A stretch of 10,703 nt of DNA from Chthoniobacter sp. (GCA_025352865.1 JANXSB010000361.1:1-10703), one strand, 5' to 3'; counted from the stretch's first letter, positions 1 to 7,472 are shown. A program made the numbers and translations. The notes: a model not told the origin generated them from the sequence alone.

Positions 1-90
1 ACGAGCACGCCGTCCTTGTAAAACGAGAAGCCGGTCGGGCCGTTGAGATCGTCGAGGAAGGTCGTGCATTGGTCCGCTTTGCCGTCGCCG
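1..90. repeat. Left arm of a perfect 90-base inverted repeat, probable fold-back artefact
   Basis: Bases 1-90 are the exact reverse complement of 164-253, with 73 bases between the arms. The match stops sharply: bases 91-93 no longer pair with 161-163. The right arm reads as normal conserved protein in the following gene, so the left arm is the misplaced copy. It replaces the true upstream part of that gene. The reading frame happens to stay open through the arm, so it would be translated into spurious N-terminal residues. A real genomic hairpin is possible but less likely at a sequence edge and inside a coding region. Confidence 0.95.
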
Positions 91-3000
91 CGTGGAAGAA
101 CTATCCCGAGCGCGAGCCGCTGAGCAAAGACGGCGACAAGCTCCTCATTTTCGAGGACACCGACGGCGACGGCAAAGCGGACCAATGCACGACCTTCCTC
201 GACGATCTCAACGGCCCGACCGGCTTCTCGTTTTACAAGGACGGCGTGCTCGTGATGCAGGCACCGAATTTATGGTTCGTGCCAATCGGCAAGGACGGCA
301 AGGCGGGCAAAAAGGAGCGCGTGCTCATGGGCATGGACAGCGCGGATTCGCACCACACCACGAACGCGCTCAACCCCGATCCGGCGGGCGCGATTTATCC
401 GAGCGACGGCGTCTTTCACCGCACGCAGGTCGAGACGGCCGCCGGGCCGCTTCGGCACAGCGATGCCATCGCGTGGCGCTATGAGCCGCGCACGATGAAG
501 ATCGAAAAATACGCGCCCTACGGCCTCGTGAATCCGCACGGCAAAGTGTGGGACTACTGGGGCAACGACATCCTCACGAACGCGACCAGCAACGGGAACT
601 ATTTCGGCCCGGCGATCAGCGGGCATCTCGATGAAGGCGATCATCCGGGGATCAAGGATTTCTGGAACCGCCCGTCGCGCCCGTGCCCCGGCACCTGGAT
701 GATTTCGAGCCGGCATTTTCCCGAAGACTGGCAGGGGAATTTTCTCAATTGCAACGTCATCAGCGACCAGTGCATCTACCGCGTGAAGGTCTCGCAGGAC
801 GGCTCGGGATTGAAGGGCGAGACGATCGAAAAACTCGTCTATGCCGAGCCTGCGGATTTGCCGGAGTTTCGTCCGATTTGCGTCGATGTCGGGCCGGATG
901 GCGCGATCTATTTTTGCGATTGGAGCCAGACGATCATCGGGCATTTGCAGCACCACCTGCGCGATCCGAACCGCGACCATCAGCACGGGCGCATTTACAA
1001 AATCACCTACAACGGACGCCCTCTGCTCAAGCCCGTGAAGATTGACGGGCAGCCGATTCCCGCGCTGCTCGACGTTTTGAAGGAACCGGAAAACGACACA
1101 CGCACCATCGCGAAAGTCGAACTCGGCAAACACCCGACGGCGGAGGTGATCGCCGCCGTCAAGAAGTGGGCGGCGGCGCTCGACAAGAACGACAAAAATT
1201 ACGCGCACAATTTGACCGAAGCGCTGTGGGTCTGCCAGTGGCACAACGTCGTCGATGCCGACCTGCTCAAACAGGTGCTCACCTCGCCGGAACCGCAGGC
1301 CCGCGCCGCTGCGGTGAAAGTCCTCTGCTACCAGTGCGACCGCGTCCCGGAGGCGCTCAGCTTTTTGAAAAACGCAGCCGCCGACGCCGACCCGCGCGTG
1401 CGCCTGCAAGCGGTGCGCGCCGCGAGCTTCTTCCGCCAGTGGGAAGCCGGCGACGTGGCGCTCGCGGCTCTGAAACTCCCGACCGACTACTACCTCGACT
1501 ACACGCTCAAGGAAACCATGCGGCAGCTCGAACCGTGGTGGAAAAAAGCCATCGCCGAAGGGCATCCGCTCGCCGCAGACAATCCGGCGGGGATCAATTT
1601 CGTCCTCGGTAACGTAAGCACCGCCGACCTAGCGAAGCTGCCAAAATCGCCAGTCGTTTATACCGCCATGCTCACCCGCACCGACGTGCCGCAGCCGCAG
1701 CGGATCGAGGCGCTCGGCGAACTTGCGAAGCTCAATAAAGTCACCGAGGTCGCGGCTCTCCTCGGCGCGCTCGAACCCATGATGGCCAAAGGCGGAAAAG
1801 CCGTGGAAGACCTCTGCCGGCTGCTCCTGCTCCAGACGCCCGCCGATCTCAAAGCCTCGCGCGCCACGCTCGCAAAACTCACCGCGCCCGGCACCGCGGA
1901 ATTCGTCCGCCAGAGCGCGCGCGCCGCGCTCATCGCGGTGGATGGCTCCATCAATGGCGCATGGAGCGAGGCCGTGAAATCGCCCGCTGCGCTCACCGAT
2001 TTCCTCAACGCCCTGCCGCTCGTCCCCGACCCCGCGCTGCGCGCCACGGCGTTTGAAAAAGTGCAGCCGCTGCTCACCGCATTCCCGACGGAAGTGGAGG
2101 CCACGGTCAAAGGCGGGCACAGCGCCGAAGGGCGCTTCGTCCGCATCGAACTCCCGCGCCGCGGCACGCTCACGCTCGCCGAGGTGCAGGTCTTTGTGGA
2201 CGGCCGCAACATCGCGGGCTCGGGCGTCGCAAAGCAGTCCAGCACTTCGAACAGCGGCGACGCGCAGCGCGCCGTGGATGGCAATACCGACGGCGCTTAC
2301 AGCTCCGGCACGCAGACGCACAGCGTCGAAAACGAGGATCATCCGTGGTGGGAACTCGACCTCAAAACCGCGCGACCCATCGAAGCCATCGTCATCTGGA
2401 ACCGCACCGAAAACGGCGGCTCCTACATCAAGCGCCTCGACGGTTTCGACCTCACCGTGCTCGATTCCGACCGGCGCGAGATTTTCAAAAAATCCAGCAA
2501 CCCCGCGCCTGCGGAATCCGTCCGCATCGAGCTGCAAGGCGACCCCGCAGGCACCGTCCGTCGCAGTGCCATCCGCGCGCTCACCAGCCTGGGCAAAGAC
2601 CCGCAGGGCGTTTTCACCGCGCTCGCCGCGCTCATCAAAAGGAACGACCAGCCCGTCGCCGCCGCGCAGGGCATCATGCAGTTGCCGCGCGCGGCATGGG
2701 CGAAAGAGCAGGCCGGTCCCGCCGTCACAGCGCTCGTTGCGTGGGCCGGGAATGTGCCCGCGTCGAACCGCACCGCGCAGGATTACATCGAGACCGTGCA
2801 GGTCGCGAATGAGCTTGCCGCCTTGCTTCCCGCGGCTGAGGCCTCGGCGGCGCGCAAGGCTTTGCGCGAGCTGAGCGTGAGCGTTTACGTCGTCAAAACC
2901 GTCCGCGAGCAGATGCGCTATGACACCCCGCGCATCGTCGTCGAGGCCGGCAAGCCATTTGAGATCATCCTGCAAAACATGGACGCGATGGGCCACAATC

Positions 3001-3287
3001 TCGTCGTCGTAAAACCCGGCACGAAGGAAAAAGTCGGCACCGCATCCGCCACGATGACACCCGACAAACTCGACGGCGAAGGCCGCGCGTTTTTGCCAAA
3101 GTCACCGGACATCATCGCCGCCACCAAGCTCGTCGAGCCCGATCAGAAAGTGTCGCTCAAGCTCACCGCGCCGACCGAGGAGGGCGAATACGAATACGTC
3201 TGCACGGTGCCCGGCCACTTCGCGATTATGAACGGCAAGCTCATCGTGACGAAAGACGTGGACGCCTACCTCGCCGCGCATCCGTAG
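69..3287 (+). CDS. PVC-type membrane-bound dehydrogenase-like protein with HEAT repeats, discoidin domain and azurin-like C-terminus (5' partial)
   Basis: Residues are numbered from the TTG at 69 (1072 aa). Residues 6-320 resemble the N-terminal beta-propeller of PVC membrane-bound dehydrogenases: WKNYPEREPL, PHGKVWDYWGN, FCDWSQ and HGRIYKITYNG. Alpha-helical HEAT-like repeats follow (about 330-680), then a discoidin/F5-F8 type C-like domain (about 680-823; AVDGNTDG, PWWELDL), more helical repeats, and a cupredoxin domain (about 955-1063). The type 1 copper ligands His976, Cys1045, His1050 and Met1054 have azurin spacing (C-x4-H-x3-M). Many relatives end in a CxxCH haem site. None is present here; CYQC at 420-423 is followed by Asp, so it is not a haem motif. 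The protein is probably exported, but signal peptide and true start are missing because the 5' end is replaced by an inverted copy; genuine sequence starts near 84. Substrate unknown. It converges on the helicase gene with a 15-base gap. Confidence 0.85.
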   Translation: MVRFAVAAWKNYPEREPLSKDGDKLLIFEDTDGDGKADQCTTFLDDLNGPTGFSFYKDGVLVMQAPNLWFVPIGKDGKAGKKERVLMGMDSADSHHTTNALNPDPAGAIYPSDGVFHRTQVETAAGPLRHSDAIAWRYEPRTMKIEKYAPYGLVNPHGKVWDYWGNDILTNATSNGNYFGPAISGHLDEGDHPGIKDFWNRPSRPCPGTWMISSRHFPEDWQGNFLNCNVISDQCIYRVKVSQDGSGLKGETIEKLVYAEPADLPEFRPICVDVGPDGAIYFCDWSQTIIGHLQHHLRDPNRDHQHGRIYKITYNGRPLLKPVKIDGQPIPALLDVLKEPENDTRTIAKVELGKHPTAEVIAAVKKWAAALDKNDKNYAHNLTEALWVCQWHNVVDADLLKQVLTSPEPQARAAAVKVLCYQCDRVPEALSFLKNAAADADPRVRLQAVRAASFFRQWEAGDVALAALKLPTDYYLDYTLKETMRQLEPWWKKAIAEGHPLAADNPAGINFVLGNVSTADLAKLPKSPVVYTAMLTRTDVPQPQRIEALGELAKLNKVTEVAALLGALEPMMAKGGKAVEDLCRLLLLQTPADLKASRATLAKLTAPGTAEFVRQSARAALIAVDGSINGAWSEAVKSPAALTDFLNALPLVPDPALRATAFEKVQPLLTAFPTEVEATVKGGHSAEGRFVRIELPRRGTLTLAEVQVFVDGRNIAGSGVAKQSSTSNSGDAQRAVDGNTDGAYSSGTQTHSVENEDHPWWELDLKTARPIEAIVIWNRTENGGSYIKRLDGFDLTVLDSDRREIFKKSSNPAPAESVRIELQGDPAGTVRRSAIRALTSLGKDPQGVFTALAALIKRNDQPVAAAQGIMQLPRAAWAKEQAGPAVTALVAWAGNVPASNRTAQDYIETVQVANELAALLPAAEASAARKALRELSVSVYVVKTVREQMRYDTPRIVVEAGKPFEIILQNMDAMGHNLVVVKPGTKEKVGTASATMTPDKLDGEGRAFLPKSPDIIAATKLVEPDQKVSLKLTAPTEEGEYEYVCTVPGHFAIMNGKLIVTKDVDAYLAAHP
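164..253. repeat. Right (native) arm of the 90-base inverted repeat
   Basis: This segment encodes residues with the expected family sequence (DGDGKADQ, then the NGPTGF stretch) in frame with the rest of the dehydrogenase-like gene. It is therefore taken as the original copy from which bases 1-90 were generated in reverse orientation. Confidence 0.95.
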
Positions 3288-3302
3288 GACGAGCGCCCAG
3301 CG

Positions 3303-5402
3303 TCAGTCGTTCCGCTCGAAGCGCATCGCGAAGCACGGCTCGCAGATGGGATGCTTGTGGAGGTCTGGAAGGCCCTGGCCGCAGCGGCGGCAGCGGCGCA
3401 CGCTTTTTTTGCGGAGCGAGTTGGAGATGAACTGGTTGATGGACGAGGAGACGCCGATGGCGTCGTCGATGTCCGGGAAAAGGTCGGGCATGCGGTGGTG
3501 CATCCAGCGGTAGGCGGCGAGCAGGCGCACGCGGCCTTCCGCGCCTTGCAGCGCGGTCGCGTTCGTGGTGCTGCCGTCGGCGGAGTAGCGCTGTCCGCGT
3601 GGCATCGGCGACGGCACGTCCTCGGCGACGGCGGCGACCCACTGCCGCCACACGCGCATGTGCTCGCCGCTGCGCGTGTCCACGGGGCAGGCGCAGAGCG
3701 CAAACTGTGTGGGCAGCGGCAGGCTGAAGTCGCGGATTTGTCCGGCGAGATCGCGCATGGAGGAGACGTCGGCTTTGCAAAAAAGATCGGTGTCGCCGGG
3801 GAGCGCGGCGAAGCAGTCGAGGAGCGAGGGCAGGTCGTTGCGGCCGGTTTCCTGCGCGAGAAAATCGAGCATCTTCATGTGCGGCGCGATGGGCGCGATG
3901 ACCGGGAGCGGCTCCGCCTCGGCGGCCATGGCGGCGCGGATGTGCGCGAGGTCGCGCTTGTTCAGCGCGGTCACGATGCCCGTCTCGTGCATGCCGTAGC
4001 GGCCCGCGCGTCCGGCGATTTGGCGGATCGAGGAATCGCTCAGCGTGATTTCCTTTTCGCCGTCCCATTTTGTGAGCGTGGTGAAGACGATCGTTTTCAC
4101 CGGGAGATTCAGCCCCATGCCGATGGCGTCGGTCGCCGAGACCACGCGCGCTTCGCCCGCCGCAAAACGCCGCGCCTCCTCGCGCCGCACCTCGGGAGCG
4201 AGCGCGCCGTAGATCGCCGCGCAATCGGACGTGCCGAGCGTCTGTTTCCACGCGAGCACATCGCGGCGCGAGAACGAGATGAACGCCGTACCGTCCTCCG
4301 GCTTTTGGTCGGAAGCGAGCGGGTGCGCGGCCACCTCCAGCGGCGTCAGGCGCTCGGTGCGCTGCACGGAAAATGTTTCGCCGAGACGCGTGGCGATTTC
4401 GCGCAGCACGGCTTCCGAATCCGGCGAGCCGACGAAGATCACGAGCTTCGCGTTCACGCCGACGATGGCCTGCGTCCACGCCCAGCCGCGGTCTTTGTCG
4501 GCGATCATCTGCACCTCGTCGATGATCGCCACATCGTAATCTGCATCGGTCGCGAGCATCTCGATCGTCGAGGAAATATGGCGCGCGTCCGGGTCGGGAA
4601 AACGTTCCTCGCCGGTGATGAGTGAGCAGGGGACTCCGGCGGCGCGCATGCGGTCCCAAAACTCCGCGGCCATGAGCCGCAGCGGCGCGAGATAGACGCC
4701 CGACTTCGCGGCGGCGAGCTGTTGGAAAGCAGCGTAGGTCTTGCCCGAATTCGTCGGTCCGGCAATGAGCAGTAACTCCCGCTGGCGGGCGCGCGCGCCG
4801 GGAAAAGTCTCGTGAAAGCGGTGCAGCGCGATGCCTTCCGCCATGCGGTGATTGGCCGCGCGGAGCGAAAGCTCGCGGATGATCCGCGACGCACGGTCGA
4901 TGAATTGCCGCACCGACAACTGCCCTTCGAGTTTCCCGCACTCGTCGCGAATGTCGCTGTCCAGCAGCCGGTCGCGATGCTCGGCGATGGCCTGCTCGAT
5001 CCGCGGAATCTGCGCGCGGATTTCATGGGCAATGACGATCGCACGCCGGCCCGCATCGGCGGAAAGCTGGCGCAGCCGTGCGGTCAAAACGTCCGCACGT
5101 TTCGGACGGTTGATCGGCAGAATCTCGAACACGCTCAACGCGCAAAGCTGACCGCCGATCATCACATCCTCGGCCACCTCGGCCACGATCATCGTCACGT
5201 CCCTTTCACAAAACAGCCCCAGTCCGCGCGCCTCCGGCAGCTCCCGGATGTCGTCCCAGCGGTCGCGCAGCCACGATTTGAAAACCGGGCGTCCGCCGCA
5301 GGGGTGGATGGGCGCGAGGCCTTCGTCAGCCCGGCGTTGCGTGAGCCAGCCGTCAAATTCGGCGCGTAAAAAACTGGTGGAGTGCTGTTCTAACTGAGGC
5401 AT
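3303..5402 (-). CDS. SUV3-like DExH-box RNA helicase with C-terminal zinc ribbon
   Basis: A 699-aa superfamily 2 helicase of the SUV3 type (the mitochondrial degradosome helicase family), expected to unwind RNA with ATP in the cytoplasm. Visible motifs are Walker A GPTNSGKT (215-222), motif II DEVQM (295-299), the TDAIGMGLN motif (424-432) and motif VI QIAGRAGR (461-468). Residues about 530-590, including LFCKADVSSM and LCACPVD, resemble the SUV3 C-terminal helical region. Cys671, Cys674, Cys687 and Cys690 form a C-x2-C-x12-C-x2-C zinc ribbon at the very end. The first about 200 residues match no domain I recognise. The start is the ATG at 5402; the frame stays open to 5687, but that extension overlaps the hydrolase gene and looks non-coding. 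No clear Shine-Dalgarno site precedes the ATG. RNA turnover is inferred from the family; no nuclease partner lies beside it. Confidence 0.88.
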   Translation of the reverse strand: MPQLEQHSTSFLRAEFDGWLTQRRADEGLAPIHPCGGRPVFKSWLRDRWDDIRELPEARGLGLFCERDVTMIVAEVAEDVMIGGQLCALSVFEILPINRPKRADVLTARLRQLSADAGRRAIVIAHEIRAQIPRIEQAIAEHRDRLLDSDIRDECGKLEGQLSVRQFIDRASRIIRELSLRAANHRMAEGIALHRFHETFPGARARQRELLLIAGPTNSGKTYAAFQQLAAAKSGVYLAPLRLMAAEFWDRMRAAGVPCSLITGEERFPDPDARHISSTIEMLATDADYDVAIIDEVQMIADKDRGWAWTQAIVGVNAKLVIFVGSPDSEAVLREIATRLGETFSVQRTERLTPLEVAAHPLASDQKPEDGTAFISFSRRDVLAWKQTLGTSDCAAIYGALAPEVRREEARRFAAGEARVVSATDAIGMGLNLPVKTIVFTTLTKWDGEKEITLSDSSIRQIAGRAGRYGMHETGIVTALNKRDLAHIRAAMAAEAEPLPVIAPIAPHMKMLDFLAQETGRNDLPSLLDCFAALPGDTDLFCKADVSSMRDLAGQIRDFSLPLPTQFALCACPVDTRSGEHMRVWRQWVAAVAEDVPSPMPRGQRYSADGSTTNATALQGAEGRVRLLAAYRWMHHRMPDLFPDIDDAIGVSSSINQFISNSLRKKSVRRCRRCGQGLPDLHKHPICEPCFAMRFERND

Positions 5403-5597
5403 GAAAAATGGAATGGGATGGATTCTGAATCGGTGGCCCGTCGGTGTGGGCCGGGCGGGCAGGTGGCGGTGGGTTCGAGCTTCCCGGCGGAAGAAATGTG
5501 ATCCGCCAGAGACGGAGATCAAAAACCGGTTCGGCTGCAAAACCCCTGTCCAAGCCGGTTCCAGAGCGGTTTGGGAAGGCACTCCGATACAGGATCC

Positions 5598-5630
5598 GAA
5601 CCATTGCGTCAACCATTGTAAATGGTGGTT
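5598..5630. repeat. Short direct and inverted repeats just past the hydrolase stop
   Basis: The 8-mer AACCATTG occurs at 5599-5606 and 5611-5618. ACCATT (5612-5617) pairs with AATGGT (5621-5626) across a three-base loop. The hairpin lies just downstream of the hydrolase stop codon on the minus strand, but it is short, AT-rich and lacks a T-run, so it is a poor candidate for an intrinsic terminator. The rest of the 230-base gap 5403-5632 shows nothing I can identify. Confidence 0.4.
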
Positions 5631-5632
5631 GC

Positions 5633-6520
5633 CTACAAGCTGTCTTTCACGAAAGGGTGGCGAGGCGGCAGGGGCTTCATTGACCAATAAATTTTGGCAA
5701 GTGCCGCCTCGATGATTGAATTGTGATCTGCTCCAGGCACCTCATGGAAGCCGATCATCTTGGGAAACAGAGCCGCCAGCTCACGTCCCATGGCGGGTGG
5801 AATCGTGGAATCTGCCGAGCCATGAAAGATGGTGACTTGAGGCGGGCTTGGGTGTGAGGCCAGCTCGGCAAGACGTGTCCGATTGTCGTAGTTGTGCAGA
5901 AGGAGATAACACAATGGGAAACCTACAATTCTGCGGCTCTCCTCCCGCAGAGTGGTAAATGGTGCGATCAAGACCACCTGCCTGACTGGGTGCTGGGCAG
6001 CGAACTGCAGGGCCGTGGCGCAGCCGATGGAAAGGCCAATGACATTTAGCCTTTCATCCAACTCCTTGTGACTCGTATTCAGCGTTCCCGCCAATTCAAC
6101 CACTGCTTTGTTCACGGATTCCTGAATCGCCTCGGGTGAGGCAGAGCCTTCACACTCACCGTAGCCAGGGTAGTCAATGAGAAGGAAAGCATCGCTCCTA
6201 TCGGGTGCCTCGGCGAGAAACTCCAGCCAGTCCAGCGCGAGGGAGGCGTTGCCGGGAAACATCACCCAGATACGGGCCGGAACCTTGAGGGTGGAATCTC
6301 TTTGCGGCACATAGAAGCACTGTTGTTTCCCCTGCGAAGTCTGATACTTCAGTTCGACCGTGTTAACCGGCAGATTTTCCAGATAGGTCGGGCGATACTT
6401 GCGAGGGTGGTAGATGAGTTGGTGTTGAAAGAGCAGCAACAGCACGGCTATCGCGACGAATACCACGAGGAGCGATCTCAGTGTGCGGAGAGCCATGCTA
6501 TTGAAAGTAACTCCGCTCAT
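5633..6520 (-). CDS. Membrane-anchored alpha/beta-hydrolase
   Basis: A 295-aa serine hydrolase of the alpha/beta fold. A hydrophobic segment (about residues 11-31) after a short basic N-terminus should anchor it in the membrane with the catalytic domain outside the cytoplasm, or act as an uncleaved signal. The nucleophile is Ser164 in the elbow GLSIG (162-166); Asp237 (HGSADSTIP) and His266 (GADHNS) complete the triad. MFPGN (87-91) is a likely oxyanion-hole loop, and the overall pattern resembles the BEM46/ABHD-like group. Substrate unknown. ATG 6520 is chosen because AAGGA lies three bases upstream; ATG 6496 (Met9) is an alternative. The helicase gene lies downstream after 230 bases, the NTF2-like gene upstream after 70 bases, so cotranscription with the latter is possible. 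GC content is clearly lower than in the flanking helicase gene and in clpC (45-50% in sampled lines against 70-78%), which suggests a different origin. Confidence 0.85.
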   Translation of the reverse strand: MSGVTFNSMALRTLRSLLVVFVAIAVLLLLFQHQLIYHPRKYRPTYLENLPVNTVELKYQTSQGKQQCFYVPQRDSTLKVPARIWVMFPGNASLALDWLEFLAEAPDRSDAFLLIDYPGYGECEGSASPEAIQESVNKAVVELAGTLNTSHKELDERLNVIGLSIGCATALQFAAQHPVRQVVLIAPFTTLREESRRIVGFPLCYLLLHNYDNRTRLAELASHPSPPQVTIFHGSADSTIPPAMGRELAALFPKMIGFHEVPGADHNSIIEAALAKIYWSMKPLPPRHPFVKDSL

Positions 6521-6590
6521 GTTTCCTTAAAAGGTCCGGTCACGGCGTGCATCGTCAATGACCAGTGGCTTGGCCTCACGCGAGGCGCGT

Positions 6591-7040
6591 TTATTTGCCG
6601 TCTGGAAAATCAGAAGTGTGGGTGGAGACACAGCGCCACTTGCCGTCCTGACGCACAAAGACATCCGTGAAGCGCTCTTTGCTGCCGAATGGTTCGCCTT
6701 TCCACTGGCCCTTCGATTCCCCCGTTCCTATGACCACGGCGGCATCGCCGTAGATGCGTATCTGCAAGTCGCTTTCCTCGTAGGAGGCAAACTTCAGCGA
6801 CCCATCCCCCATCAGCTTGAACAGTTGCCCGCGATCCATCATCGATGCGGCGGAGTCCACAATTTTCCAATCGGTCGCGAAGAACTCGCCGAGCGCCTTG
6901 AGGTCGCCCGACACGATGGCCGCGGCACCCACTTTCTCCAGCCGAAGAAGCTCCGTCTGATCCGCCGTCTGGTCGGCACGCGCGGAAAACATTGAGAGGA
7001 GAAAGGCAGACGAGGCCATCAGGATGGAAAGAGTTTTCAT
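6591..7040 (-). CDS. Secreted NTF2-like (DUF4440/SnoaL-type) protein
   Basis: A 149-aa protein with a signal peptide: Lys2, a hydrophobic core at 4-18 and a probable signal peptidase I site Ala20-Arg21-Ala22 before Asp23. The mature part (about 26-147) fits the cone-shaped NTF2-like fold as seen in DUF4440 proteins: an early helix, a GDLKALGEFFATDW segment, a central strand pair with YGDAAVVIGTG, and a final strand with DGKWRCVSTHTS. Such proteins bind small ligands or catalyse varied reactions, so no specific role can be given. The ATG at 7040 (MKTLS) is preferred because it puts the signal peptide at the N-terminus; an in-frame ATG at 7058 would add six residues (MRHPRR) before it. The stop is 70 bases before the hydrolase start on the same strand. 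It diverges from the small membrane protein gene across 98 bases. Confidence 0.75.
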   Translation of the reverse strand: MKTLSILMASSAFLLSMFSARADQTADQTELLRLEKVGAAAIVSGDLKALGEFFATDWKIVDSAASMMDRGQLFKLMGDGSLKFASYEESDLQIRIYGDAAVVIGTGESKGQWKGEPFGSKERFTDVFVRQDGKWRCVSTHTSDFPDGK

Positions 7041-7138
7041 GCGGCGAGGGTGCCGCAAGCGGGCGTGCCATGCAATGGAACTCTCGCCGGTGGGCGACAG
7101 CGGGTTGCATGCGCCAGATTGCGAACGAAACTTGCAGC

Positions 7139-7345
7139 ATGAAGACCGTCACGCTGACCTTTCCGGAGTTGTTTCTTCTCGTCGCCACCCGCGCGCTTCT
7201 CGGCGCAGGGATCGCCCTTCTCGTGGCCAGGCGCCTCACCGATCAACAGCGGCGGACGGCGGGGACGGTGCTCGCCGGGATCGGCCTGCTCACCACCATT
7301 CCTCTCGCGATCGAGGTGATGGGGAAGACCAAAACCGAAGGTTGA
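7139..7345 (+). CDS. Small two-helix membrane protein, unknown function
   Basis: A 68-aa hydrophobic protein starting at ATG 7139 (MKTVTLTFPEL). Two predicted transmembrane segments, roughly 8-29 and 39-58, are joined by a short basic loop (ARRLTDQQRR), giving a helical hairpin with a cytoplasmic loop by the positive-inside rule. The tail is KTKTEG. The frame is open further upstream, but the residues before Met50 of that longer frame are not hydrophobic and look like non-coding sequence. I do not recognise a characterised family; similar short RxLLGxGxxLL proteins seem familiar from environmental bacteria, but that is memory only. Its stop ends two bases before the 3' end of the convergent tRNA gene. 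No Shine-Dalgarno site is evident. Confidence 0.6.
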   Translation: MKTVTLTFPELFLLVATRALLGAGIALLVARRLTDQQRRTAGTVLAGIGLLTTIPLAIEVMGKTKTEG

Positions 7346-7347
7346 GG

Positions 7348-7422
7348 TGGTGCGCGATACTGGGTTCGAACCAGTGACCCCCTCCGTGTCAGGGAGGTGC
7401 TCTACCACTGAGCTAACCGCGC
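7348..7422 (-). tRNA. tRNA-Val (anticodon GAC) with encoded CCA
   Basis: The minus strand folds into a complete cloverleaf of 75 bases. The acceptor GCGCGGT pairs with ATCGCGC (one G-T). The D arm is GCTC/GAGC with a seven-base loop. The anticodon stem CCTCC/GGAGG carries the loop CTGACAC, so the anticodon is GAC (plus-strand 7388-7390), which reads valine codons. The variable loop has five bases, and the T arm is ACTGG/CCAGT around TTCGAAC. The discriminator is A and the CCA end is encoded in the DNA. No duplicated tRNA 3' end or integrase is visible nearby, so there is no sign that it serves as an integration site here. Confidence 0.97.
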
Positions 7423-7443
7423 TTTTCTCGAAACGAGGGCGGG

Positions 7444-7472
7444 AAAGTAGGCAGGCGGTGCGGCGATGGCAA
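7444..7472 (-). promoter_or_regulatory. Sigma70-type promoter of the tRNA-Val gene
   Basis: Read on the minus strand, TTGCCA (7472-7467) is followed after exactly 17 bases by TACTTT (7449-7444). The first matches five of six -35 consensus bases. The second keeps the three most important -10 bases (T, A and final T). The -10 element ends 21 bases before the tRNA 5' end, leaving a leader of roughly 15 bases. The stretch after the -10 is almost pure G/C (CCCGCCC), as in stable-RNA promoters under stringent control. The -35 overlaps the first codons of the nominal AraC reading frame. Confidence 0.55.

Noticed and set aside
1326..1340. CYQC motif in the HEAT region as a haem c site
   Set aside because: The residue after the second Cys is Asp, not the His needed for CxxCH.
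270..2996. Long minus-strand open frames opposite the dehydrogenase-like gene (270-1565 and 1629-2996)
   Set aside because: They are shadow frames caused by high GC. The plus-strand frame carries recognisable domains throughout, and the antisense translations are Arg/Ala/Gly-rich without motifs.
3241..4941. Alternative frames over the helicase gene on both strands (for example 3351-4625 + and 3241-4941 -)
   Set aside because: The helicase frame has all superfamily 2 motifs; the others have Arg/Ala-rich composition without domains.
5585..5612. T-arm-like sequence GGTTCGGATCC on the minus strand, possible tRNA fragment or attachment site
   Set aside because: The flanking bases do not form a five-pair T stem, and there is no acceptor or anticodon arm nearby.
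5403..5687. 95-residue N-terminal extension of the helicase to ATG 5687
   Set aside because: It overlaps the hydrolase coding end, and its translation is low in recognisable structure. The ATG at 5402 gives a compact start.
6573..6586. GCCTC/GAGGC hairpin after the NTF2-like stop as a terminator
   Set aside because: The stem has five pairs and no T-run follows on the minus strand, so it is too weak to call.
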